Below are positions 55,309 through 64,000 of a stretch of DNA of 64,000 nucleotides, one piece after another. Position 1 is the stretch's first letter, and the number at the start of each line of letters is the position of its first letter. Origin of the DNA: Ophiobolus disseminans. Lineage: Eukaryota; Ascomycota; Dothideomycetes; Pleosporales; Phaeosphaeriaceae. Where the stretch lies: positions 401,068 to 465,067 of the forward strand of contig MU006236.1 of NCBI GenBank assembly GCA_010093685.1. The letters are read 5' to 3'. A program made the translations under genes and the position numbers. Under the pieces are notes generated by a model. It was not told the origin of the DNA and searched no databases. It saw only the letters and a program-made list of their open reading frames with translations.

Positions 55309-57226
55309 TCAGACTACTTCCTTCTTGGTCTCGTGGCCAGCTCCCTGCAGCCTTTTATCCACGGTTTCCGTGAAATACTGAGTGAAATCCTTTGTACAAA
55401 ATGCACAAATCACCGCAAACCCTCCAAAAGCCAGACTAGCGTAAAAGACCATGTGGTAAGCCGCAACATTCCCATTCTGCATTGCCTTGATGAACAGTCC
55501 AACGTTCTTCGTTGTTACTCCTGGAATCTTGGTGAAAGTTGCACGGAGACCGGCCACTGCAGCTTTGACGATAGCTGCGGTTGACGCGGGCGAGAGGCGC
55601 TCGGCCACGGCAACCGTTTGGATTCGTGGCGAAATTTCCGACTTCTTCTTGGTGTTGAGAATGGCAGAAAAGATTGCCAACGCAATCGATCCGAGGACCG
55701 CGCGGAAAGTACCAAGCACACCACTGGCGAGTCCCAGGTCCTTCGGAGGGACGGTAAACGGAACCGCAATGATGGCAATAACCTCGACAATGCCGACCGC
55801 GAATGAGCCGATGGTCGTGAAAGCGATTCCTTCGTTGCGAGTCGATGCGTCACATGCTGCCATTGCTCCAATGAAAGCACACATGAGAAGACTCGAGATG
55901 CGGAGTTGCCAGTGGCCCCAGCCCCATCGAACTGTAAGCGCTCCTATGACCTGGCCGAAAGCGATGGCTCCACCAACTGTTCCAGACATGAGACCAATTT
56001 GAATGTTATCGGTGGTGTATAGCGAAGTGATCATCTGAGGCCATATGACGGTGAGGGAGTAGTAGAACATGGTAGCGACTGCGGCGACGCCGACCAGAGC
56101 CAGCCAGCGGGCATTCCTGAACAGCGACATGGGGATAAGAGGGTATTTTAGTGGCATGTATGATTCTATATTGTGTTAGCCGTTATCTTATTTCTATGAT
56201 TGCAGAAAACCCTGTACCGTATAGCGCAAAAGCAACTAGGGTGAAAAATCCGATGACCAGAGGAGCGATGACGCTTGCTGACTTCCATGGATATAGCCCT
56301 CCGCCCCAGGATAGGCCGAGAACAAGAGACACAAGGCCACCAGCAAACAAGACGATGCCGCCATAATCGAGCTCAGCGAGTTGCTTCTGGATGGACTTGC
56401 CCTCGTGCAATTGAGAATAAGAGGGCGGGTGGTAGCAGAAGAAGAAGAGGATAACTGCAATGGCCTGTGTGATAAGATTGAGGTGGTAGTTCCATCGCCA
56501 CGAGAGCTCCGTATATCCAGCAAGTGCTCTCGCGATGACCGCTCCGAAAGCTGCGAATGGGACGGTCGTGAGGAAGAGGAACGCTGTGATGATCGGACGG
56601 TGCTTATTCGCCACCAATTCCATCAATACAAAACTGACTTTGTTAGAACGGACGAAGCCGATAACGTGGGATTAGAGTAAAACACTCACCTGAAGCTTGT
56701 CTGAACAGCTCCTGCCAAACCAACGAAGACTGTGCCGCCGATGATGGTAGGGATGTTTTTAGCAGTGGCGTTGATGATCGATCCCAGGATAGCGAGCGAG
56801 CATCCACCGATCATAAACCACCTGCGGCCGAAGATATCGCTCAGTCTGCCAACCAAGGTCAATCCGAAGCCGGTGCAGAGCGTCTTTGTAATTGGGATGA
56901 GGACGTAGTTGGGATCCGGGCCGACACTTGCGTTGATGATGCCGATGGTGTTGGCGGGGAGCACATAACCTATGTGTTGTGTGAGTTACTGGTGAATTTT
57001 CTAGAGTCTTAAAACTCATACCCAAGTACAATCCCTGCGCCATGAACGAAACTGCCGCAACTGATCCAATGAACCTCCAATTGGTGTAGTACCCCTTTGG
57101 CATGTCTGCGAGATCGCCTCCAATAGCCTCTGGGGCTACATGGTCTACATCGGTGTTCATCGATGCGCGACCGACTTCCTCGCGATGCTCGGCGGATGTG
57201 GTCTTCTCGGAGAGCTGATTTGCCAT
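55309..57226 (-). CDS. MFS transporter of the TRI12/fungal efflux type, 585 aa
   Basis: Exons 57226-57022, 56969-56690, 56633-56218 and 56165-55309 join in frame (1,758 nt; introns 52, 56 and 52 bp). The product has an acidic N-terminus and then about 14 hydrophobic segments. Recognisable are the loop 2-3 motif GRLSDIFGRRWFMIGG, the Pro/Asn-rich VLPANTIGIINASVGPDPNY, SWRWNYHLNLI and GASLYTTDNIQIGLMSG-like segments of the TRI12 family. That family exports fungal metabolites or imports small organics through the plasma membrane. Its place in a degradative cluster fits uptake of the substrate or export of a toxic intermediate. It is divergent from the MaoC gene with 496 bp between starts. Confidence 0.92.
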
Positions 57227-57458
57227 GATGGGGTACTGATGGCTCCACACTCAGTGAGTAGTTAGATTGTATGATGTGAAGATCAGTGGAGACCTTGTTG
57301 TGTTTGAGGTCGTCCTTATACTGCCCAACTACATGTCTTCTCCTAGCGTCAGTATAGTGTCTTCACTTCCTCTAAAAACGCCAAGCAGTCGAGTGGCTGA
57401 CTCCATGGGACCGCGAGGCGCGGCGAATGGATGCGCGGCGCCACATGTTCAGGACTCC

Positions 57459-57469
57459 TGACTCATTAG
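57459..57469 (+). promoter_or_regulatory. Cluster motif TGACTCATTAG
   Basis: An exact match containing the full AP-1 core TGACTCA; 233 bp before the transporter start and 254 bp before the MaoC start. Confidence 0.65.
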
Positions 57470-57565
57470 CTCGATTTTTCCCCGCACGAGAATCCGGGGT
57501 ACACAGGATGCAGGCACCACGACCGGATGGTGAGAAATCAAAGCCATTCGGAAGCCTGCGGAGCA

Positions 57566-57576
57566 TGAATCATTGA
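57566..57576 (+). promoter_or_regulatory. Cluster motif variant TGAATCATTGA
   Basis: Matches the first nine bases of the shared motif; it lies in the same divergent promoter, 97 bp right of the exact copy. Confidence 0.4.
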
Positions 57577-57722
57577 ACGGAATACGACTTGCGCGCATTG
57601 TTCACGTGCGCAGTCTTTCGCTTCTATCAGAAATAGCGCTCATGCACATGCAAGTGTCCAGTCCAGATCATTTGAAGGTCCTCGAACATCGTCCAGAACA
57701 TCCGCAAATCGCTTGTACCGCC

Positions 57723-58752
57723 ATGTCGTGCTTTCCTACCCTAAATGCTTCTGGACGGTATGACAACGTGGATTTCTCCAAGGCTGCAGGTCACGAACTC
57801 CCTGTTGTGAAAGTCGGCTACCTTCGGCGCGATGTGCTTCTATTTGTGAGGACTCAGCAGATGTCTGTGTCGAGTTGGTATTGACGAATTCCCGTAGGCA
57901 GCTTCCATCGGCGTGGAGAAAGAAGAACTGCACTTTCTTTACGAGCTTCATCCCTCATTTGCAGTTTTCCCCACATTCGCCTCCAACCTTGCCTTCAAGC
58001 GAACATCTCAAGACGTTTTCGATTTCATTGAACGTATGATCGCATCCAATGCTCCCGTTCCAGGCACGCCACCCTTCGATCCTCAGCGTTCTGTTGATGG
58101 CGAACGGGGCCTGGAAATCGTAAATCCTTTACCAGTCGACCCTTCGGGACTAGATCTCGAAATTCGTGGTAAAGTCATCGGCGTATACGACAAAGGCGGA
58201 AACATGATCTTGGAGGGCGAGAACACGCTGGTCGACGCCAATACTAGGAAAGAATATGTCAAGTTCACCAACATGGCGTTCGGGATTGGCCAAGGAGGAT
58301 ATGGCGGTCCCAAGGGACCTACAAGGAAAGGTCACCCTGCACCCGATAGGAAGCCAGATGCCGTGCATGTCTACAAGACGTCCGCAGCACAAGCACTGCT
58401 GTACAGGCTGAACGGAGACTACAACCCTCTCCACGCAGACGAGGAGTTTGGAAAGAGAGCGGGATTCAAGGGAAGCATCATGCAGGGCCTCGGTAGCTGG
58501 AACATTGCAGCGCACGGCATCTTACTGAGATTGGGCAAAAGTGATCCAAGCCGGTTCAAGAGTATAACGGCGAGGTTTGCTAACGTGGTATACCCGGGCG
58601 AGACGTTAGAAACAAGGATGTGGGCCATGGCAGGCAAGGATGGAAACATCCATGTCGTGTTCCAGACCGTAATACAGGAAGACGGACGTATCGCTTTATC
58701 AAATGGGTTGTGCGTGTTGAAGCCGCAGCGCAATCCGTCGAGTAGACTCTAG
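57723..58752 (+). CDS. MaoC-like enoyl-CoA hydratase 2, 325 aa, peroxisomal
   Basis: Exon 1 57723-57845 and exon 2 57898-58752 join in frame (52-bp intron, GTGAGG donor, CCGTAG acceptor). The N-terminal hot-dog half starts with KVGYLRRDVLLFAASIGVEKEELHFLYELHPSF in pieces. The C-terminal half has the hydratase-2 signature YRLNGDYNPLHADEEFGKRAGF with catalytic Asp215 and His220 in D-x-N-P-L-H. The chain ends Ser-Arg-Leu, a PTS1-type peroxisomal signal. Such enzymes hydrate trans-2-enoyl-CoA to (3R)-hydroxyacyl-CoA. In this cluster it should act after CoA activation of a branched or unsaturated acid. Confidence 0.93.
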
Positions 58753-59137
58753 TAGACTCTAAGAAGCGAAGATCTTTGTGCAATCGCACCTACTTGGTAT
58801 CATACATCTTAGGATGCATTTGACGCTGTGATAGACTCCTGTGATGCTGGGTTTCTGGTATGCTGCAGGTGCTGAGTGTTGTAGAGGCGATCGTGACACG
58901 ACGTGGCGTTTTTCGCGTTTCGCGCTAGAGATGACAGCACTGTCCCCTTTTGGGCCGCACACCCACGACACTCTTTCTCCAAATCACCCAACAAATGTAT
59001 TGAGGCAGTAACTAAAACCGAGCACTCTTAATGGACGGGCTGTGGTCGCATGAATTGGATATAGCGACCTGGACGCTCAGATGACGTTTGGACAGGTGAG
59101 TTCAACTCCACTTCAACGATGTACATTGCCTGACGAC
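58753..59137. other. Convergent 3' intergenic region
   Basis: Between the MaoC and enoyl-CoA hydratase genes, transcribed towards each other; no gene or repeat recognised. Confidence 0.5.
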
Positions 59138-60047
59138 TTAAAGATATGAAGGTAACCACTTCGGATTTCTCTTCTCCCTGTAGGCTGCCAACCCTTCGGC
59201 CGCATTCTTACTCCTCAACATGGCTTCGGCGTACAGCTCCTGGCCTCTCATAGTCGCACGACTAACACCCGTCTCCCATACCTCCCGCGCGCCCAGCCTA
59301 CTTATGATAACCGCATCTGGACTGTTCGCCGCAACTTCTTGCGCGTAAGCTATAGCTCTTTCTAAGAGTCGCTCTTGTGGCACAATCTCCTTCAACAAGC
59401 CCCATTCCAATGCTTCTTTAGCAGGCATGCGGCGCCCGGTCAGGATGAGATCCATGGTTCTGTGATTTCCGAAGAGCAGCATAGCACGAGGCAAAGCGCC
59501 AGCGAGGGCAGAGACGCCACGAAGAACCTCGGGCAGGCAAAATGTCGCATTTGGAGAAGCGAAGATGACGTCCGAGTTGAGGACGATTTCGAATCCGCCG
59601 CCGTGTGCGTGACCGTTGCAGGCAATGATTATGGGCTTCTTCCCGGTCCGGTTCGTCATTCCGCCGAATCCTCCTTGCGGATACTCGTGGGCAACATTGT
59701 TCGTCTTTATTATGTCGAGGCGCTGTTTCAAGTCCATGCCAGCACAGAAGGCCTTTTCACCTGCGCCCGTGAAGACTGCGCAGCGTCTAGAATTGCGGTC
59801 AGTGATCGACTTTGACGGCGGATTAAGATCTGCGGGGTGCATACAGTTCTGGTTCCGCATCGTACCATTTCCACAATGCGCCAAGCTCAATGGTTGCCTC
59901 GACAGGCAGACAGTTCATGAACTCTGGACGATTGATAGTAACAAGAAGGATGTGTTTCGCTGGGAACTCAACAAGACTATGCTCAAGTCTCGGGTATGGG
60001 TTTTCGATCCATGACGGAACGGGATTCGTGGTTCTTGGAGTCGACAT
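59138..60047 (-). CDS. Enoyl-CoA hydratase/isomerase (crotonase family), 283 a.a.
   Basis: Exon 1 60047-59845 and exon 2 59786-59138 join in frame (852 nt) over a 58-bp intron (CTGAC branch, TTCTAG acceptor). The crotonase core is clear: LVTINRPEFMNCLP, the oxyanion-hole segment AVFTGAGEKAFCAGMDLKQ, NGHAHGGGFEIVLNSDVIFAS, and PEVLRGVSALAGALPR with one candidate catalytic Glu. The end (PKWLPSYL) is not a standard PTS1. Bacterial AtuE, the isohexenylglutaconyl-CoA hydratase of terpene degradation, and methylglutaconyl-CoA hydratase belong to this family; the exact substrate cannot be told. Divergent from DUF1446 protein 2. Confidence 0.92.
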
Positions 60048-60471
60048 GATGAATTGAGCATACGTCTGCAGAGCAGCCGGGAAAGAGAACCAATTGTATC
60101 AAAAGAAGCTCCGCAGTATGTCCTCGATCTACCAAGGACGCGTGTTGGCCGCTAATGAATCATTAGCGTCAAGACCTCGGTACGTATACCGGTAGCCGCA
60201 GACCGCCAATCATTTGCAACAGCGTTCAGGTTCGACTTGACGTCAGATTCATCTGACACTATTCTCGGTGCGAGAAAGTGCAGCCCTTCCTACTAGCCAA
60301 GCAGTCGACTCCAATTGGGACCGAAAACATTGGAAGCGGACATCAGTCAGATCATACCAACCTCGTGCATCAACCCTTCGAGCTTGTTCGCTCTATATCT
60401 ACCATATTCAGTCACTGAATATTGCCTACTGGCAACTTGTGTCTTGAAATATTGCTGCACCTAGATTGGCC
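60048..60471. promoter_or_regulatory. Divergent promoter, enoyl-CoA hydratase / DUF1446 protein 2
   Basis: Shared upstream region with one perfect palindromic motif copy, CTAATGAATCATTAG (60152-60166). Confidence 0.65.
60152..60166 (+). promoter_or_regulatory. Palindromic cluster motif CTAATGAATCATTAG
   Basis: Contains TGAATCATTAG at 60156-60166; extended to 15 bases it is a palindrome about its centre. It lies 105 bp upstream of the enoyl-CoA hydratase start and 306 bp upstream of DUF1446 protein 2. Confidence 0.68.
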
Positions 60472-62472
60472 ATGGGTCCGAGACGCGCAATTCGGATAGG
60501 CAACGCATCAGGTGCAATTGGAGATGGTCTCGACCAAGTCTACCGTCTCGCTCGAGACGGTGATGTGGATGCCATTACAGCAGACTACCTTGCTGAGTTC
60601 AACTTAGCATGGAAAGCTATTGAAGTAAAACCTTACTCCTTGCCGCATGCGCCTCCACTCTGCTGACCATCGCTCAGAGAATAGACCGACCAGATCTTGG
60701 ATATGAGCCTCACTTCCTGACGCAATTGGCCTGGAACGATGGCGAGGCGGCACGACTGATTGCGCAGAAGAAGATCAAGATCGTGCATGATGGAGGAGCT
60801 CTCAATCCAAAAGCACTTGCGGAAAAGGTTCATGAATATTTGGAATCTCAAGGCATCACTTCCCTACGAATAGCTTGGGTCAGCGGCGACAATCTCATCG
60901 AGCTCGTTCGCAGCCAACAAGGTACTTCGTACCAGCATCTGGACATCAAAGGAGCGAAAGTAGAAATCGACACAGCCTCAATCCTAGCGGCCAACGCATA
61001 CACCGGCCAAGCAGGAATCGTAGCCGCACTCAAAGCCGGCGCGGACATCGTCATCTGCGGCCGTTGCTGCGACGCAAGCCCAGTCATGGGTTTCGCCTCC
61101 TGGTGGCACGACTGGTCTCCAACCGACTACAACCAGCTCGCCGGCAGCCTCATGGCCGGCCACATCATCGAATGCGGCGCCTACGCCACCGGCGGAAACT
61201 ACTGCGGCTCCCGCGAGATACCCAAACTCCAGCGCGTGGGCTACCCCATTGCTGAAATCGACGCCGCGGGCCAGTGCATCATTACCAAACCGGATCATTC
61301 AAACGGTGCAGTCACAATCGATACTGTTAAAGCTCAGTTTCTGTATGAAATTCAGGGCTCGCAGTACCTCAATGCAGACGTCATTGCGCGCATTGATGGA
61401 GCGAATATACGTCAAGTAGGCAAGGACCGCGTGCAAATTACCAATATAACAGGCTCCCCGCCCCCTCCCACGCTCAAACTCGCACTCTTTACTCGCGGCG
61501 GCTACCAAGCCGAACTCTCCGCCTACTGCGCGGGCCTGGACATCGCTTTCAAAGTCTCCACGCTCAAAACCCAGGTCCTAGCTGAACTCGACGCAAGCGA
61601 ATACTCAACCCTCGACATCACCGCGTACGGCACTGCAGCACCGGATCCGACGACTCAAGCCGCTGCCACGGTCATGATTCGCATGTTCGTGCAAGCGGAC
61701 ACAAAAGACGCGATTGAGCGCTTCCGCCGCGCGATATATTATAACGGCATGCAGGGGTATTGTGGATTGCATTTGGGTATGGATTGGCGCACGTTGGAGC
61801 CGAGGGTGTATGTCAGGTATTTTCCGGCGCTGATTGAGCAGGGGGCTGTGGAGTTGGGCGTGCATTTCGCTGGCCAAAAGGATTCGATTCGAGTAGGGGG
61901 ATTGAGGGAGTTTGGGCCACGATTTGAGGGGCAGGAGAGTTATGAGACAAAGAGGCCGGTGGAGTTGGAGGCGTTTGGGAAGACGGTTAGGAGGCCGCTT
62001 GGTATGTTCTTTCTTTACCCTTTTGACTTCCGAAGGTGGGGCTGGTGTGATAATGTCGTGCATGGCTGACTTATACCAAACAGGCGACCTCGTCTTCGCG
62101 CGCTCCGGCGACAAAGGCGGAAACGCCAACATCGGGCTGTGGGTCCGCGAGGCCGACGCATATCCCTGGCTTCAATCTTTCCTGACTATTCCGCGGCTGA
62201 TCGGCCTACTCGGGGACGACTGGCAACCCGGGTATCGGATCGAGCGGTTCGAAGCGCCGAATCTGTGGGCGGTGCATTTTGTTGTATATGGCATTTTGCA
62301 AGAGGGAGTCAGTTCGAGTAGTGTGTTGGATGGGTTTGCGAAGAGCTTTGGCGAGTTTGTGAGGGCACGGGAGGCGGATTTGCCGGTGGGGTTGTTAGCG
62401 GTTGAGAGGGCGAGGAGGGAGGGGAGGGGATGGGTTGAGGGGGAATGTGAGGGGGTGATGGCGAAGTTGTGA
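60472..62472 (+). CDS. AtuA-like DUF1446 protein 2, 621 aa
   Basis: Exons 60472-60624, 60678-62001 and 62084-62472 join in frame (1,866 nt; introns 53 and 82 bp with CTGAC-type branch sites). It starts MGPRRAIRIGNASGAIGDG, without the low-complexity leader of protein 1. Shared marks: ITADYLAEFNL, VHDGGALNP, GRCCDASPVMGFASWWHDW, GHIIECGAYATGGNYCG, NITGSPPPPT, and the C-terminal ARSGDKGGNANIGLWVR unit. The two copies share motifs but differ widely, so they are old paralogs rather than a recent duplication. The last intron sits at the border of the C-terminal unit, which is a separate protein in some bacteria. Confidence 0.9.
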
Positions 62473-62696
62473 TTGAAGTTGACTTTACTGCTACTTTGTG
62501 ATTGAGTTAAACTCAAGACAGCTGTCTGAATGAAGTCAACTTAACACTAATATGGGACTGAAGTCAACTTCCCGCTACTGTGTGGTGGGAGATGTACTTC
62601 GTGAGTTTTGAGGGCGATAGGAAATTATACAAGCGACTACTACTCTAGACACAAAACCTAGAATTCTAAAGCCCACCGTTCCATGTCCATCCCACC

Positions 62697-64000
62697 TCAA
62701 AGCTTCGGCCTCATAGCCTTAGCCCCCAAAGAACAATGCCCAGTAAGATACTCCCTCAACCTCGCCCGAACAATTTTCCCCGTCGCATTCTTCGGCACAA
62801 CATCCACACTCCACAATCCCCCTCGCAGCTTCTTATACCCACTCACCAACGCATCCATCTGCTCATGTATCTCCCTCAACACGCGCTCCACATCTCCGCC
62901 CAGCACATCATCCTTCAGAACAACATACCCCGTCGGCAACTCTGTGAGCTGCGACTCGTCCCACACAGCCCCAATGCCCGCATCGGCGACAAGCGGATGG
63001 GCATTCAGGTGGGATTCGAGTTCCGTCGGCGACACCTGGAAGCCCTTGTACTTGATAAGCTCTTTTGTACGTCCCACGACGCTGACAATGCCATCAGCAT
63101 CAATCGTACACACGTCGCCAGTATTATACCACTTAACCCCATCTATTTCCGGGAAAGCGTCCGCATTCGCAGCGGCGCTTACGCCGCGATACCGATTCGT
63201 GACGTTCGGACCGCGGATCCAGAGTTCGCCGGGCCCGCCAACAGGCGCATCGACGCTGGAGCCAGAGACTTTTAGCACAGCTTCGACGTTCGGCAGGAAG
63301 TGTCCGATTGCGCCGGCGGGTAGCGTCTGATTTTTGCGCTGGTATGCGACGTATGGCGCGGCTTCGGTCATGCCGTAGACCTGGATGATTTGCCAGGGGG
63401 CTTTACTGCACAGTCTGTCCACGATTTCCGGGGTCATGGCTGCGCCGCCGCAGTTGATGACTTCTGCGGCGGAGAAGTCGTGGCGGGAGGTGAGGTCCGA
63501 GTTTGCGATTTGAAGCGCAATGGACGGCACGCCTTGGAAGCTTGTTGCGCGCATGGAAGACACGAGATGTCCGAATGTAGTCAGGTTGAAGGGCGCGGGC
63601 ATGGCGCGGTGGTGGGCGCCGGTGAAGGGGCCAAAGAAGAGCGGCATGGTGGTCATGGCGATGTGGACGAAGGGGGTGAAGGCCACGATGCGGGCCGATG
63701 GGTGGAATTGTGCTGGGTCGTGGGCGTAGAGTTGGTGGACGTTTGAGACGAAGTTGTAGTGTGTGAGTTCGACGCCTTTGGGGGCGCCGGTGGTGCCGGA
63801 TGAAAGATGGATGCTGGCAAGTCGGGTTGTTGTGTCGGTGTAATGGGGAATTGGAAGCGTTTCGGAGGAGAGGAAGTCATCCGGGGCATGCGCATAGTTG
63901 GATTTGCGGTCAATAACTGTGATGACAGTCGGGGTTGTCCATGGTATTCCTTTATCAGGGAGTTCTTTTTTGGCAATTTCAATGCCTTGGAGAATGTTTG
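62697..64000 (-). CDS. Acyl-CoA/4-coumarate-CoA ligase, 3' part (cut by window end)
   Basis: The frame is open from the right edge of the window to TAA at 62697, so only the N-terminal part is missing (434 codons visible). The AMP-binding P-loop LSSGTTGAPKGVELTH is near 63800; QVYGMTEAAP, the GELWIRGPNV segment, YNTGDVCTIDADG and VVGRTKELIKYKGFQVSP follow, and the catalytic Lys lies in PKNATGKIVR. The protein ends Pro-Lys-Leu, a PTS1-like peroxisomal signal. It would activate a carboxylic acid to its CoA thioester, the entry step for the hydratases of this cluster (compare AtuH). Confidence 0.93.
   Translation of the reverse strand, partial: NILQGIEIAKKELPDKGIPWTTPTVITVIDRKSNYAHAPDDFLSSETLPIPHYTDTTTRLASIHLSSGTTGAPKGVELTHYNFVSNVHQLYAHDPAQFHPSARIVAFTPFVHIAMTTMPLFFGPFTGAHHRAMPAPFNLTTFGHLVSSMRATSFQGVPSIALQIANSDLTSRHDFSAAEVINCGGAAMTPEIVDRLCSKAPWQIIQVYGMTEAAPYVAYQRKNQTLPAGAIGHFLPNVEAVLKVSGSSVDAPVGGPGELWIRGPNVTNRYRGVSAAANADAFPEIDGVKWYNTGDVCTIDADGIVSVVGRTKELIKYKGFQVSPTELESHLNAHPLVADAGIGAVWDESQLTELPTGYVVLKDDVLGGDVERVLREIHEQMDALVSGYKKLRGGLWSVDVVPKNATGKIVRARLREYLTGHCSLGAKAMRPKL

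Larger units (their letters stand above)
57227..57722. promoter_or_regulatory. Divergent promoter, MFS transporter / MaoC gene
   Basis: Shared upstream region of two outward-transcribed genes. It contains TGACTCATTAG (57459-57469) near its middle and the close variant TGAATCATTGA (57566-57576). Confidence 0.65.

Noticed and set aside
55487..56002. Forward 171-codon ORF
   Set aside because: Antisense shadow of the MFS transporter gene.

Overview
The window is fungal nuclear DNA, most likely from a filamentous ascomycete. The host genes carry short introns (about 47-114 bases) with GT...AG ends and CTNA-type branch sites. The repeats show the signature of repeat-induced point mutation (RIP), C-to-T changes in CpA context, which turn Gln and Trp codons into TAG. 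The gene repertoire (DUF3425 bZIP, TRI12-type MFS, DUF1446 proteins, small secreted proteins next to AT-rich repeat blocks) would fit a Dothideomycete. The species cannot be named from the sequence.

Layout. 1-7640 is an AT-rich block of RIP-decayed retroelements: the end of a Ty3/Gypsy chromovirus, a reverse-strand Ty1/Copia relic split by a solo LTR, and a third relic with a retropepsin. 7641-13321 is a gene island with a 381-codon nuclear-type ORF convergent with a secreted protein gene (their stop codons overlap in one CTAG), and a divergent second secreted protein. 13501-24332 is one Tc1/mariner element with perfect 43-bp terminal inverted repeats that became a repeat trap. It holds two 392-bp hAT-like MITEs, a full-length Gypsy element (with an 814-base assembly gap), a second Tc1/mariner element and, inside that, a tiny LTR element. 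The transposase gene is inverted between the two MITEs, and their target duplications are swapped.

24333-41766 alternates host genes (an acidic-tailed protein, an SLC1 dicarboxylate/amino-acid symporter, a Cys-rich secreted protein, a C2H2 regulator and several unknowns) with a 3.3-kb hAT element, a fold-back element, two 159-bp solo LTRs and a 172-bp MITE. 41767-48526 is a decayed zone: a small host gene split by a Tc1/mariner copy that is itself split by a pogo copy, followed by two broken F-box genes.

48749-64000 is a compact, intact catabolic-type cluster: SDR, DUF3425 bZIP regulator, two AtuA-like DUF1446 proteins, a double ABM-fold protein, TRI12-type MFS transporter, MaoC/hydratase-2, enoyl-CoA hydratase and a 4-coumarate/acyl-CoA ligase (cut by the window end). 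The ligase and MaoC end in PTS1-like tripeptides, so activation, hydration and chain shortening are probably peroxisomal. The set resembles the bacterial acyclic-terpene utilisation (Atu) pathway without a visible carboxylase. An 11-bp AP-1-like motif, TGA[A/C]TCATTAG, recurs in the upstream regions of the cluster genes and is a good candidate for the pathway bZIP site.
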